A stretch of 64,000 nt of DNA from Thioclava nitratireducens (GTDB lineage Bacteria > Pseudomonadota > Alphaproteobacteria > Rhodobacterales > Rhodobacteraceae). Made by a program: the position numbers and the translations under genes. The stretch covers positions 3,831,501 through 3,895,500 of the forward strand of contig NZ_CP019437.1 in assembly GCF_001940525.2 (NCBI RefSeq), given 5' to 3'. Positions 9,283 through 20,339 of the stretch are shown piece by piece (the first letter of the stretch is position 1; each line of letters starts with the position of its first letter). Under the pieces are notes generated by a model, which worked only from the letters and a program-made list of their open reading frames with translations, had not been told where the DNA came from and did not search any database.

Positions 9283-10599
9283 TCAGGCCAGCGCCGATTC
9301 GGCGCACATGCCCAAACGCAGCAATCGATCCTCCGTCATGGGCGGCGCCATCAGCGAAATACCACAGCTTGGGATTCCCGTCGGAAGGTTCAGCGCGCAC
9401 AGCCCCAGCACGTTGCCGATCCGGGTGTTGCGCAGGGCGAGCACGTTTTCCTCTTGGAAATAGCGCTTGTCGCTGAGAAGGCGGCGGACATCGGGCGGCA
9501 GTATCGGCGATGTCGGCACCAGAACGGCGTCATATTCCGCAGTCGCCTCCAGATAGGCGGCGCGATAGCCCTCCAGCGCGTGCCACCCCTTGGCGTAATC
9601 CGAGGCCAGAGCGTCGCGCCCGCTGCGGAACCGCTCGAGGATCGCTGCGAACATCTTCTCGGGCGCGGCTTCGATCTCGTGCTTCCATTCGCCATAGGCC
9701 TCGGGCGCGAAGAGAACGCCGGAAAGGTCCATCGCCGGGCGCACCATCGGCAAGCCCCGCCGCTCGATCACCGCACCCGCCTTAGCGAAGGCCTCAACGG
9801 CCCGCTCAAAGCCTTGCACCGGCTTTTCGCGGGTGCCCTCGAACGGCAGCCCTTCGAGCACCAGCAGCCGTTTGCCCCTGAGGCTTGCGTCGCGCAGATC
9901 CGGCGCGGCACGCCCTTCGAGCAACGCCAGCACGTGGGCCGCGTCCTCGACGTTGCGTGTCAACGGACCGATCGTGTCGAAGCTCCTACACAGCGGCACG
10001 ACACCCTTGGTCGTGATCCGGCCATGCGTGGTCTTCAGCCCCACCAGATCGTTCCATGCCGCAGGAATGCGCACCGACCCGCCCGTGTCCGATCCGACGG
10101 CCGCCGCCGCCAAGCCGCGCGCCACCGACAGCGCCGCTCCGGAGGAAGACCCGCCCGGCGCGAGTTCGGGATCCTGGATGTTCGGCGGCGTCGCCGTCAT
10201 CGGGTTCACGCCCAGCCCGGAGAAAGCCAGTTCGGTCATATGCGTCTTGCCTAGACAGACAGAGCCGCCCAGCGTGGCCTCGATCAGCACATCGGCGTCG
10301 CGCTCGGGCACGCGCCCGGCCAGCAACCGCGTGCCCGCTTCCGTCGCCACGCCCGCGGTGTCGAACAGATCCTTCCACGACAGCGCAACGCCATCGAGCA
10401 TCCCGCGCCGACGGCCCTGCTTGGCGCGCTGATGCGCGGCCATCGCCTCGTCGCGGGCGCGCTGCGGCGTAAGGCGTGCATAGATGTCTTCCGACGCTTC
10501 AGCCGCTGCGAGATAGGCCTCGGTCTGCTCCACCGGATCGAGCTGCCCGGCGGCGATCGCCCGCCCTTGCTCCGCAGCCCCTGCCAGACGCCATTCCAT
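9283..10599 (-). CDS. Amidase (amidase signature family)
   Basis: A 438-residue amidase-signature hydrolase. The Ser-cisSer-Lys triad is visible as Lys76 (LSWKD), the serine cluster at 151-153 (GGSSSG) and nucleophile Ser175 (DTGGSVRIP). A perfect ribosome binding site, AAGGAGGTGGGGT, precedes the ATG. GatA is similar, but no gatB or gatC neighbour is present, so a small-molecule amide hydrolase is more likely. It is transcribed in the same direction as dapC and ftsK, 120 bases upstream of dapC, and divergently from the UbiH-like gene. Confidence 0.87.
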   Translation of the reverse strand: MEWRLAGAAEQGRAIAAGQLDPVEQTEAYLAAAEASEDIYARLTPQRARDEAMAAHQRAKQGRRRGMLDGVALSWKDLFDTAGVATEAGTRLLAGRVPERDADVLIEATLGGSVCLGKTHMTELAFSGLGVNPMTATPPNIQDPELAPGGSSSGAALSVARGLAAAAVGSDTGGSVRIPAAWNDLVGLKTTHGRITTKGVVPLCRSFDTIGPLTRNVEDAAHVLALLEGRAAPDLRDASLRGKRLLVLEGLPFEGTREKPVQGFERAVEAFAKAGAVIERRGLPMVRPAMDLSGVLFAPEAYGEWKHEIEAAPEKMFAAILERFRSGRDALASDYAKGWHALEGYRAAYLEATAEYDAVLVPTSPILPPDVRRLLSDKRYFQEENVLALRNTRIGNVLGLCALNLPTGIPSCGISLMAPPMTEDRLLRLGMCAESALA

Positions 10600-10682
10600 A
10601 CCCCACCTCCTTCGTTCTTTCCGCCACGCTAGCGACAGTCCCGCGCATGGACAATCCCGCTTCCAGCGCCATAGTAAGCGCC

Positions 10683-11909
10683 ATGAAACACGATTCAGAC
10701 GTCATCATCGCAGGCGGCGGGCTCAACGGCCCCGCCTTGGCGCTTGCATTGGCCTCCGCCGGCCTTTCCGTGACCCTCGTCGATGCGGCGCCGGCTCGCC
10801 AGCGCGCGACCGACACGTTCGACGGACGCGCCTATGCGCTGGCGATCGCGTCGCAAAAACTGCTGCGCGCGATCGGCGTCTGGGACGGGCTTGCCGATCA
10901 GGCGCAACCGATGATGGAGGTGAAAGCCGCCGACGGTCACGCAGGCGAAGGGGCGGCGCCCTTCTTCCTGCATTTCGACGCGCGCGAGCTGGATCAGGCA
11001 CCGGTCGGGTACATGCTGGAGGATCGCTACCTCTATCGCGCGTTCCTCGATGCGATGGAGGCGAGCGACAAGATCACGCTGCTGCATGAGACGCAGGTCA
11101 CGGGACAGCAGGTCGTGCCCGGCGGGGTCGAGGTGAGCCTGTCCACCGGCAAGACCCTGACCGCGAAACTGCTGATCGGCGCGGACGGTCGCCGGTCGGG
11201 CGTGGCCGAACGCGCCGGGATCACCCGTGAGGGTTGGGGCTATGGTCAGACCGCGCTGGTGGCGGCGGTCGAGCACGAGAAGCCCCATAACGGCATCGCC
11301 CATCAGTTCTTCATGCCGACCGGACCGCTCGCGATCCTGCCGCTGAAAGGCAATCGGTCCTCCATCGTCTGGAGCGAGACCGAAGAAAACGCAAAGACCA
11401 TTTCGGCGCTGGATGACGAGGATTTCCTCGCTGTGCTGCGCCCGCGTTTCGGGGATTTCCTCGGCGAGATCAAACTGGCCGGGCCACGGTTCTCCTACCC
11501 GCTGAATCTGACGCTTGCGAAAGCCTATGTCGCGCCGCGCGTGGCGCTGGTGGGCGATGCGGCGCATGGGGTGCATCCGATCGCGGGACAGGGCCTGAAT
11601 CTCGGGTTGCGCGACGTGGCGGCACTGGCGGAAATCGTCGTGGAAGCAATGCGCCGGGGTGAGGATATCGGGGCCGAGGACGTGCTGGAGCGTTATCAGG
11701 GTTGGCGACGCTTCGACTCGACGTCGCTCGCACTCGGCATGGATACCGTGAACAAGCTGTTCTCGAACGACGATCCGCTACTGAAGGCGGGGCGCGATCT
11801 GGGAATGGGTCTGGTGCAGGCAATCCCGGGGCTGCGGCGCGGGTTCATGCAGCAAGCGGCGGGGCTTTCGGGCCCCCTGCCCCGCCTGTTGCAGGGCCGC
11901 GCACTGTAA
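10683..11909 (+). CDS. UbiH/UbiF/COQ6-family FAD-dependent hydroxylase
   Basis: A 408-residue class A flavoprotein monooxygenase that should hydroxylate the ring of a ubiquinone precursor. The N-terminal FAD motif (IIAGGGLNGPALALAL), the DG motif (LIGADGRRSGV) and the GDAAHGVHPIAGQGLNLGLRD motif typical of UbiH-type enzymes are all intact. I chose the ATG at 10683 because homology begins there; an in-frame ATG at 10647 would add 12 residues without a clear ribosome binding site. Which ring carbon it acts on cannot be read from sequence alone. Confidence 0.88.
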   Translation: MKHDSDVIIAGGGLNGPALALALASAGLSVTLVDAAPARQRATDTFDGRAYALAIASQKLLRAIGVWDGLADQAQPMMEVKAADGHAGEGAAPFFLHFDARELDQAPVGYMLEDRYLYRAFLDAMEASDKITLLHETQVTGQQVVPGGVEVSLSTGKTLTAKLLIGADGRRSGVAERAGITREGWGYGQTALVAAVEHEKPHNGIAHQFFMPTGPLAILPLKGNRSSIVWSETEENAKTISALDDEDFLAVLRPRFGDFLGEIKLAGPRFSYPLNLTLAKAYVAPRVALVGDAAHGVHPIAGQGLNLGLRDVAALAEIVVEAMRRGEDIGAEDVLERYQGWRRFDSTSLALGMDTVNKLFSNDDPLLKAGRDLGMGLVQAIPGLRRGFMQQAAGLSGPLPRLLQGRAL

Positions 11910-11919
11910 GCACCGCGCC

Positions 11920-12132
11920 TTATTCGTCGATCCGGCGCGCTTCGTCTTCCAAGAGGATCGGAATGCCCCCCCGGATCGGGAAGGCCAGCTTCGCGGGCTG
12001 AGAAATCAGCTCCTGTTTCTCGGCATCGTATTTTAGCACCGCATGGGTCAGCGGGCAGACGAGCGCCTCCAGCATGTGCCGGTCGAATAGCGGTTTCTCC
12101 GCAGCCGGTGCGCTCTCGGTCTCTTCGCTCAT
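11920..12132 (-). CDS. Trm112-like small protein
   Basis: A 70-residue protein of the Trm112/YcaR family. The core [16 protein letters not shown] and [16 protein letters not shown] are diagnostic. In eukaryotes and archaea Trm112 activates methyltransferases; the bacterial role is poorly defined. Here the usual CPxCxG zinc knuckle is reduced to CPLTH, so zinc binding is doubtful. Its ATG overlaps the end of the LON-domain gene by four bases, indicating coupling. It is convergent with the UbiH-like gene, whose stop is ten bases away. Confidence 0.87.
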   Translation of the reverse strand: MSEETESAPAAEKPLFDRHMLEALVCPLTHAVLKYDAEKQELISQPAKLAFPIRGGIPILLEDEARRIDE

Positions 12133-12767
12133 TGCAACCGCTCCTCTCCGCCGCCATGCAGCGCATATTCGATCAGGGTCACCAGGGTTTCGCGCCGGGT
12201 GGCCAGACAGGGCGCCTCCAGCAGTGCCTGCTTGTCCTCGGGCTCCAGCGGCAAAAGCATCCCGAGCGAGTTGATCAGCAACTCGTCATCGGCATCCTTC
12301 AGCGTTTGCCAATCAGTATCCAGCCCTTGGGCGTGGAAAAACTTGGACAACAGGTCGAGAAAATCGTCTCGATCAAAGCCGTTGTCATGCTCCGCCGGGC
12401 CCAGATCGCGCTCGAACCCGGCCCAGCTGACCTCGGCGCGGATATAGGGCGTGAAGCCTTCGACCTCCTGCAGGATGCGATAGCGCGAGATCCCCGACAG
12501 CGTGATCATGTAGCGTCCGTCCTCGGTCTCGGAAAACCCGGTCAGACGGCCCGCGCAGCCAATCGTGTTGAGGTGGTTCTGCCCCTCCGGCCCCTTGATC
12601 GGCTGGATCATCCCGATCAGTCGAGACTTGGTCTTCATACAATCTTCGATCATCTGCAGATAGCGCGGCTCGAAGATGTGCAGCGGAAGCCGCGCCCGGG
12701 GCAGCAGCAGCGCACCGGGCAGCGGAAAAAGCGGAAGGATTTCGGGCAAGTCGCCTTTCTTCATCAT
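12129..12767 (-). CDS. LON substrate-binding-domain protein
   Basis: A 212-residue protein consisting of a Lon N-terminal-like domain (PUA-like), with [26 protein letters not shown] near the start and no ATPase or protease part. Such stand-alone domains are common in alphaproteobacteria; the function is not established. It lies 27 bases after the thioredoxin-TPR gene and overlaps the Trm112-like gene, suggesting a three-gene operon tied to protein quality control. That last point is inference from neighbours. Confidence 0.87.
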   Translation of the reverse strand: MMKKGDLPEILPLFPLPGALLLPRARLPLHIFEPRYLQMIEDCMKTKSRLIGMIQPIKGPEGQNHLNTIGCAGRLTGFSETEDGRYMITLSGISRYRILQEVEGFTPYIRAEVSWAGFERDLGPAEHDNGFDRDDFLDLLSKFFHAQGLDTDWQTLKDADDELLINSLGMLLPLEPEDKQALLEAPCLATRRETLVTLIEYALHGGGEERLQ

Positions 12768-12794
12768 GCGGATGAAACTAGCGCGCCCAAGTCC

Positions 12795-13712
12795 TCAGGC
12801 AAATATCATCGACGACAGACGACGGCGACCTTTTGCGACGATCGGATCGTTCGGCTTGAGCGCGTCGAAAATGGTGAAAAGCTGCGTCTTCGCGGCCTCG
12901 TTCTCCCATTCGCGATCCCGCCGGAACAACTCGAGAAGTTGATCCACGGCCTCTTCGGCGTTCCCGGCCGCGTAGAGCGCCTGCGCATAGTCGAAGCGGG
13001 CCTGATGATCGTTCGGATCTGCCTCGACCTTGGATTTCAGATCGTCGAGCGGACCGGCCGATTGCGCCTGTTTCGCCAGATCGAGCTGCGCGCGCGCTGC
13101 CTCTACCGGGGCACTGTCGGCGAGCTTCGGCGGCACCGCGGCCAAGGCTGCACCTGCCGCATCCAGTTGATCGAGCGCGATGCGTGCGCGGATCAGGCCG
13201 CCATGGGCCTCCGCCAGCTCGCCATCTTCTTCGAGGATCGCCGCGAAGGTCTCTGCCGCATCTTCCGCCGCACCCTCGGCCAGCATGGCTTCCGCCGCCT
13301 CGACCGCATCGCCCAGACCGTTGCCCGCCTCACCGCCGGACGCTTCGATCAGCTTGGCCACGAAGCTTTTGATCTCGGAGGGGGGCAACGCGCCCTGGAA
13401 ACCGTCGATCGGCTGGCCCTGCCAGAAGGCGTAGACGGTCGGGATCGACTGCACGCGCATCTGGCCTGCGATCATCTGGTTTTCGTCGACATTGACCTTG
13501 GCCATCACGACCGCGCCTTTCGCGGCTTCGACCTCGGCTTCCAGTGCCGGGCCGAGCTGCTTGCACGGGCCGCACCACGGCGCCCAGAAATCCACGATGA
13601 CCGGCACGGTCTGCGATTTCTCGACCACCTCGGCCATGAAGTTGGCTTCGGTCACGTCCGTGACGTATTCGCTCTTGCTTGCGGCCTTGGCGCCGCCACC
13701 CAGTTCCAGCAT
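12795..13712 (-). CDS. Thioredoxin-TPR co-chaperone (CnoX/YbbN-like)
   Basis: A 305-residue protein with an N-terminal thioredoxin domain (WCGPC at residues 46-50, both cysteines present) followed by TPR-like helices (about 125-305). This is the CnoX/YbbN layout, in which the protein holds unfolded clients and protects them from overoxidation; unlike E. coli CnoX, it keeps a complete CxxC. The ATG at 13712 follows GGGAGACGG. A longer frame to 13775 is not supported. It lies between xth and the LON-domain gene on the same strand. Confidence 0.88.
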   Translation of the reverse strand: MLELGGGAKAASKSEYVTDVTEANFMAEVVEKSQTVPVIVDFWAPWCGPCKQLGPALEAEVEAAKGAVVMAKVNVDENQMIAGQMRVQSIPTVYAFWQGQPIDGFQGALPPSEIKSFVAKLIEASGGEAGNGLGDAVEAAEAMLAEGAAEDAAETFAAILEEDGELAEAHGGLIRARIALDQLDAAGAALAAVPPKLADSAPVEAARAQLDLAKQAQSAGPLDDLKSKVEADPNDHQARFDYAQALYAAGNAEEAVDQLLELFRRDREWENEAAKTQLFTIFDALKPNDPIVAKGRRRLSSMIFA

Positions 13713-13808
13713 GTCCGTCTCCCGAAATTGCGGAGGATTTGCTTTCCTATATGGCCTCGGAAGGGCCGAACGCAAACCCGTTTGACCGCGGCGCGCTGCC
13801 GCAAGCGA

Positions 13809-14597
13809 TTACAGATCGAAAGTCGCGAAAACCGGCGCATGATCGGAGGGCTTCTCCCAGCCCCGCGCGGCGCGCAGCACCCGGCTGCCATGCGCCGCGT
13901 TCGAGATGTCCGGCGTCGCCCAGATGTGATCGAGCCTGCGACCCTTGTCGGCGGCATCCCAGTCGCGCGCCCGGTAGGACCACCACGAATAGAGAAGCCC
14001 CTCGGGAATGTCCTGCCGGGTGATGTCCACCCATTTGCCCGCCTCCATCGCGTCATGCAGATGCTCGACTTCGATCGGGGTGTGGCTGACGATCTTCAGC
14101 AGCTGCTTGTGGCTCCAGACGTCATCCTCGCGCGGGGCGATGTTCAGATCGCCGACGAGGATCGACTTCTTCGGCCCTTCCGCTTTGAAGTGATCGCGCA
14201 TCTGGGTGAGGTAATCCAGCTTTTGGCCGAACTTCTCGTTCACTTCGCGATCCGGCACGTCGCCGCCTGCGGGGACATAGAAGTTGTGGATGGTGACGCC
14301 ATTCTCGAGCGTACCCGCGACATGGCGTGCATGGCCGAGATCGGCAAAATCATGGGCGCTGTTCTCTTCCATCGGAATTTTCGAGAAGATCGCGACGCCG
14401 TTATAGCCCTTCTGGCCGCGCGCGATCATGTGCGTGTAGCCCAGTTCCTTGAAACCCTCGACCGGGATCTTCTCGACCGGGCTCTTGCATTCCTGAAGGC
14501 AGAGCACGTCGGGCGCCTCTTCCTCCATCAGCTTGCGCACCAGCCCCTCGCGCAGCCGCACCGAGTTGATGTTCCAGGTCGCCAGCGTGAAGCTCAT
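13809..14597 (-). CDS. xth: Exodeoxyribonuclease III (AP endonuclease)
   Basis: A 262-residue exonuclease III/AP endonuclease acting in base-excision repair. The catalytic motifs are present: LQECKSP (metal-binding Glu), LVGDLNIAP (Asp/Asn) and SDHAPVFA (the Asp-His pair). The start MSFTLATWNINSVR is the canonical family N-terminus, and GGGAGAATGAG precedes it; an upstream start at 14654 is unlikely. It is followed by the thioredoxin-TPR gene after 96 bases. Confidence 0.93.
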   Translation of the reverse strand: MSFTLATWNINSVRLREGLVRKLMEEEAPDVLCLQECKSPVEKIPVEGFKELGYTHMIARGQKGYNGVAIFSKIPMEENSAHDFADLGHARHVAGTLENGVTIHNFYVPAGGDVPDREVNEKFGQKLDYLTQMRDHFKAEGPKKSILVGDLNIAPREDDVWSHKQLLKIVSHTPIEVEHLHDAMEAGKWVDITRQDIPEGLLYSWWSYRARDWDAADKGRRLDHIWATPDISNAAHGSRVLRAARGWEKPSDHAPVFATFDL

Positions 14598-14660
14598 CTC
14601 ATTCTCCCGTTCCAAAAGCCGCGCGATCATGTCGAAGGGCGGCCGCTTGCGCAACCGCCC

Positions 14661-14724
14661 CTGTTCTTCTCAATAAAAATATCGGCAGGTGAATTGGCCG
14701 ATAGGGCAAGAGGGGCAGCGCCCC
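14661..14724 (-). repeat. Dispersed 3'-end hairpin element, copy 1 (after aldehyde dehydrogenase)
   Basis: Read on the minus strand, the ALDH stop codon TAA is followed at once by the hairpin GGGGCGCTGCCCC, then by a spacer, and then by the box GCCGATATTTTTATTGAGAAG. The same layout recurs at other gene ends in this window. It probably serves as a transcription terminator or 3'-end stabiliser. Confidence 0.55.
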
Positions 14725-16161
14725 TTATTCCGCCCAGCCGGAGATCGACTTCACGTCGCAGAATTCCTCGATGCCCCAACGGCCACCCTCGCGCGCCCGG
14801 CCCGAGGAGCCGACGCCGCCGAACGGTGCCCCCGCCCCGCGGTCCTGACCGTTCATCTCGACCATGCCCGAGCGCAACTGACGCGCCAGCCGGTTGCGTC
14901 GCGCGCCGTCGCCCGATTGCAGGTAATTGGTCAGACCGTATGGCGTGGCGTTGGCCACCTCGATCGCCTGCTCCTCGCTGTCGAAGGGCATGATCGACAG
15001 GACTGGGCCGAAAATTTCCTCGTTCATGATCGTCATCGAGGGATCGCAGTCGGCAAAGACCGTCGGACGGACATAGAAGCCGCGATTGAGATGTTCGGGC
15101 CGTCCGGGACCGCCCGCGACGAGTTTCGCGCCTTCCGCGATGCCTGTCTCGATCAGGCCCTGGATCTTGTCGAACTGCGCCTTGTTGATGACCGGACCGA
15201 TATGCTTGCCCTCCTCGCGAGGGCTGGCGACCTGCGTGGCTTCGGCGGTCTGCCGCGCGACCTCGACCGCGCGATCATAGGCCGAACGCTCGACCAGCAT
15301 CCGCGTCGGCGCGTTACAGCTTTGCCCCGAGTTCTGGAAGCAATGCTTCACACCGCGGGCCACCGCATCTTCGTCCGCATCGGCGAAGATCAGGTTGGCG
15401 CCCTTGCCGCCAAGCTCCAGCGTCACGCGCTTGAGCGTATCGGCCGCCGCCTTCGAGATCGCGCGCCCGGCACGGGTCGAGCCGGTGAAGGAAATCATCT
15501 CGACATCCGGATGGGTCGAGAGCTGCGTGCCGACGCCCGCGCCGTCGCCATTCACGAGGTTGAACACGCCCTTCGGCAGCCCCGCCGCATCGAGGATTTC
15601 CGCGAAGATCAGCGAAGACAGCGGCGCTTCCTCGGACGGCTTCAACACCATCGTGCAGCCCGCGAGGATCGCCGGGATCACCTTGAGCGTCACCTGATTC
15701 ATCGGCCAGTTCCACGGCGTGATCAGCCCGACGACACCCACCGGCTCATAGGCGATCATCGCGCCCGGCGTGCCGTCGCCCAAAGGATGCACCCACTCGA
15801 ACGCCTTCGCCGCGTCGATGAAATTCTTGATGTGATAGGCGCCCGCGCCCCACTGGTTCTTGCGCGCGAGATCGATCGGCGCGCCCATCTCGAGGCTGAT
15901 CGCCTGCGCCATGTCCTCGGCGCGCTCGGCATAGACCTTGGCGATCCGCTCGACCGCCGCGATCCGCTCTGCCGGGTCGGCCGCTTTCCAACCGGGCAGC
16001 GCCGCCTTCGCTGCCGCGACTGCCGCGTCCGTGTCGGCCTGATCGCCCAGCGAGATTACTGCACAGGGATCTTCGGTCGATGGATCAATCACCTCGTAGT
16101 CCTGCGCAGCCTTGGGTGCCACCCATTCCCCGTCGATGTAGAAATTCCGCTTCTCGATCAT
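14725..16161 (-). CDS. NAD(P)-dependent aldehyde dehydrogenase
   Basis: A 478-residue enzyme of the ALDH superfamily that oxidises an aldehyde to its acid. The general base Glu lies in LELGGKGAN near residue 248 and the nucleophile Cys in NSGQSCNAP near 280. TPWNWP and the FGGVGSSGRAREGG end are also seen. GGGAGGCTGAA precedes the ATG at 16161. Sequence alone does not fix the aldehyde. The 5' region is shared with the divergent peroxiredoxin gene, and the 3' end carries a dispersed hairpin element. Confidence 0.9.
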   Translation of the reverse strand: MIEKRNFYIDGEWVAPKAAQDYEVIDPSTEDPCAVISLGDQADTDAAVAAAKAALPGWKAADPAERIAAVERIAKVYAERAEDMAQAISLEMGAPIDLARKNQWGAGAYHIKNFIDAAKAFEWVHPLGDGTPGAMIAYEPVGVVGLITPWNWPMNQVTLKVIPAILAGCTMVLKPSEEAPLSSLIFAEILDAAGLPKGVFNLVNGDGAGVGTQLSTHPDVEMISFTGSTRAGRAISKAAADTLKRVTLELGGKGANLIFADADEDAVARGVKHCFQNSGQSCNAPTRMLVERSAYDRAVEVARQTAEATQVASPREEGKHIGPVINKAQFDKIQGLIETGIAEGAKLVAGGPGRPEHLNRGFYVRPTVFADCDPSMTIMNEEIFGPVLSIMPFDSEEQAIEVANATPYGLTNYLQSGDGARRNRLARQLRSGMVEMNGQDRGAGAPFGGVGSSGRAREGGRWGIEEFCDVKSISGWAE

Positions 16162-16340
16162 TTCAGCCTCCCGCACACAGATATTGCGCAAGAGCGTTTC
16201 ACCACTCTCGGCCCTGCGCAAGGCCTGACGATAGGTCGCAGACCCCAAGTTTGAAAAGATTCTAAACTGGCTGGAATGGACCCCGGCGAGGACTTATATC
16301 CCGCAAAGACGTAATTTTACGCAAACACAGGAGGTTTTTC

Positions 16341-16994
16341 ATGGGCCTGCGTATCAACGACACCGCTCCCGATTTCACCGCCGACTCGACCGCTGGCGAG
16401 ATCAAATTCCACGACTGGATCGGCGACGGTTACGCCATCCTGTTCTCGCACCCGAAAGACTTCACCCCGGTTTGCACCACCGAATTCGGCGCTGTGGCGC
16501 AGCTCGCCCCCGAATTCGAAAAGCGCAACACCAAGGTCATGGGCGTATCGGTCGACAGCGTCGAAAAGCACGTGAAGTGGAAATCGGATATCGAGCAAGT
16601 CGCCGGCGCGCCCGCGAATTTCCCGATCATCGACGACACCTCGCTGGCCGTGTCGAAAGCCTATGACATGCTGCCCGCCGACGCCTACCTGCCCGACGGC
16701 CGCACCCCGGCGGACTCGGCGACCGTGCGCACCGTCTTCATCATCGGACCCGACAAGAAGGTCCGTCTGACCATGTCCTACCCGATGTCGGTCGGCCGCA
16801 ACTTCGCCGAGATCATCCGCGCCCTCGATGCCGTTCAGGCCACCGACGGCAAGCCCTTCGCGACCCCCGCGAACTGGGTCCCGGGCCAGGACGTGATCGT
16901 CGCCCTCTCAGTGTCGACCGAGGAAGCGAAAGAGAAATTTGGCGAAGTCGACGTCAAGCTGCCTTATCTGCGCACTGTGAAAGCGCAGGGCTGA
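16341..16994 (+). CDS. 1-Cys peroxiredoxin (Prx6 type)
   Basis: A 217-residue peroxiredoxin that reduces hydrogen peroxide and organic hydroperoxides. The peroxidatic Cys45 is in FTPVCTTE. No second cysteine is present, and the long C-terminal arm (after about 165) fits the Prx6 subfamily. A strong AGGAGGTTTTTC ribosome binding site precedes the ATG. It is monocistronic, ending at a clear terminator (17015-17045), and divergent from the aldehyde dehydrogenase. I see no convincing OxyR site in the 180-base shared upstream region. Confidence 0.93.
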   Translation: MGLRINDTAPDFTADSTAGEIKFHDWIGDGYAILFSHPKDFTPVCTTEFGAVAQLAPEFEKRNTKVMGVSVDSVEKHVKWKSDIEQVAGAPANFPIIDDTSLAVSKAYDMLPADAYLPDGRTPADSATVRTVFIIGPDKKVRLTMSYPMSVGRNFAEIIRALDAVQATDGKPFATPANWVPGQDVIVALSVSTEEAKEKFGEVDVKLPYLRTVKAQG

Positions 16995-17014
16995 GCCCAG
17001 CCACTCCATTTGCG

Positions 17015-17045
17015 GAAAAGCCCCGGCAGCGTCCGGGGCTTTTTC
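17015..17045 (+). terminator. Rho-independent terminator after peroxiredoxin
   Basis: The stem AAAAGCCCCGG pairs with CCGGGGCTTTTT around a six-base loop. It is a classic hairpin with a U tract on the plus strand. Confidence 0.9.
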
Positions 17046-17078
17046 CTCTCCGCGCGGCCCCGCAGAAGCGCGAAAAGC

Positions 17079-17110
17079 AAAAGGCCCCGGATCGCTCCGG
17101 GGCCTTCTTT
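17079..17110 (-). terminator. Terminator after pnp (bidirectional)
   Basis: The stem AAAGGCCCCGG pairs with CCGGGGCCTTCTTT around a six-base loop. Read on the minus strand it ends in CCTTTTGC, directly after pnp. It can also act as a back-up on the plus strand. Its stem core is the same as that of the neighbouring hairpin at 17015-17045. Confidence 0.85.
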
Positions 17111-17133
17111 AATTGTCTAGCGGATCAAACCGA

Positions 17134-19278
<2,145 letters not shown>

Positions 19279-19541
19279 TCAGCGTATCCTTCTGGGAGCT
19301 CTCACAGGCGTATCCCGTGTCTCCCGATTTGCATGGCGGCCCCATTGCCGCCGCCCCCTTATCCTCTTGCACGCGCCCGGGGGCTCGAGGCGTCACGTCT
19401 CAGATGGGCCTGCCAATACAGGAAATGAAGGGGTTTGGGAAGCAAAGAGTCCTTGGGGAAGGAAACGGCCCGCGCCCAATTCTGGCCAGATTGGCGCGCC
19501 ATCCTCAGCCCGTAGTTATTAAGATTGAACATTGTGAGACC

Positions 19542-20225
19542 ATGAGCAAACCCACAGCCCTTTTCATCGACGGCGAGAACATCTCCGCCTGCCACGCGCC
19601 GAAGATCCTATCCTTCGCACCCGGCGCGTTCATCCGGCGCGCCTATGGCGATATCGCGCAGATCAAGAACTGGGGAGACGTGCCGTCGATCCGGCTCATA
19701 CATTCGGGCACCGGCAAGAACGCGTCCGACCTGCTGCTTGCCCTCGACGCGCTGGAGATCGCTTTCGAAGGTTTGGCCGAACGTGTCGTGATCGCAAGTT
19801 CTGATGGAGACTTCACGCATCTCGCGACCCGTCTTCGCGAGAAGGGTTTTGAAGTCATCGGCATCGGCGAAAAGAAGGCGCCCGCCGGGTTTCGGAAAAG
19901 CTGCTCCGTGTTTCACGAAATCGGCCTGCCGAAGAGCAAGCCGAAGGAGGTGGCCCCGCCCGAAAGCAAAATCGGCCAACTCGACCACAAGATCCGACAG
20001 GTCATCGCGCAGAACAGCAAGGAAGGCCGGGGAATGAAGATCAAGGACCTCGCGTGCGAGATGAAGAAGTCTCACGATGTGCTGATAAGCGAAACGCCGG
20101 AAAAGCGCTGGCGCCCCTATCTTGCCGGGCGTCCGCATCTTTACGACCTCGACCCCAAGGGCCCGGAGGCGTTCGTCCGCTACCGCGCGAAGGGCTTCGC
20201 ACAGCTTGTCATCGCCGCCCAATAG
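19542..20225 (+). CDS. NYN-domain (PIN-like) putative ribonuclease
   Basis: A 227-residue protein with an N-terminal NYN domain of the LabA/DUF88 type. Acidic metal ligands expected for a PIN-like nuclease are visible: Asp10 in FIDGEN, an Asp in KNASDLLL and the pair in ASSDGDF. Residues about 145-225 (from IGQLDHKIRQ to the end) look like a small helical, possibly winged-helix RNA-binding domain; whether this is a LOTUS/OST-HTH domain is uncertain. It is divergent from pnp across 263 bases, suggesting but not proving a role in RNA turnover. The ATG at 19542 matches where homology begins. Confidence 0.82.
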   Translation: MSKPTALFIDGENISACHAPKILSFAPGAFIRRAYGDIAQIKNWGDVPSIRLIHSGTGKNASDLLLALDALEIAFEGLAERVVIASSDGDFTHLATRLREKGFEVIGIGEKKAPAGFRKSCSVFHEIGLPKSKPKEVAPPESKIGQLDHKIRQVIAQNSKEGRGMKIKDLACEMKKSHDVLISETPEKRWRPYLAGRPHLYDLDPKGPEAFVRYRAKGFAQLVIAAQ

Positions 20226-20339
20226 AGTCCCCGCCCCGCGATCTCGGGATCAATGCGGCGCCCCTCTGGAGGGCATGCGCCGCTTGCCCTGAGGTGCTCC
20301 GGGCTACCTTAAACGGACAATCACGCCAAGAGCCGCCCC

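Noticed and set aside
12108..14993. A 961-codon plus-strand frame opposite LON, thioredoxin and xth genes
   Set aside because: It spans several real minus-strand genes and their gaps, and the protein has the Arg/His/Leu-rich composition typical of antisense frames.
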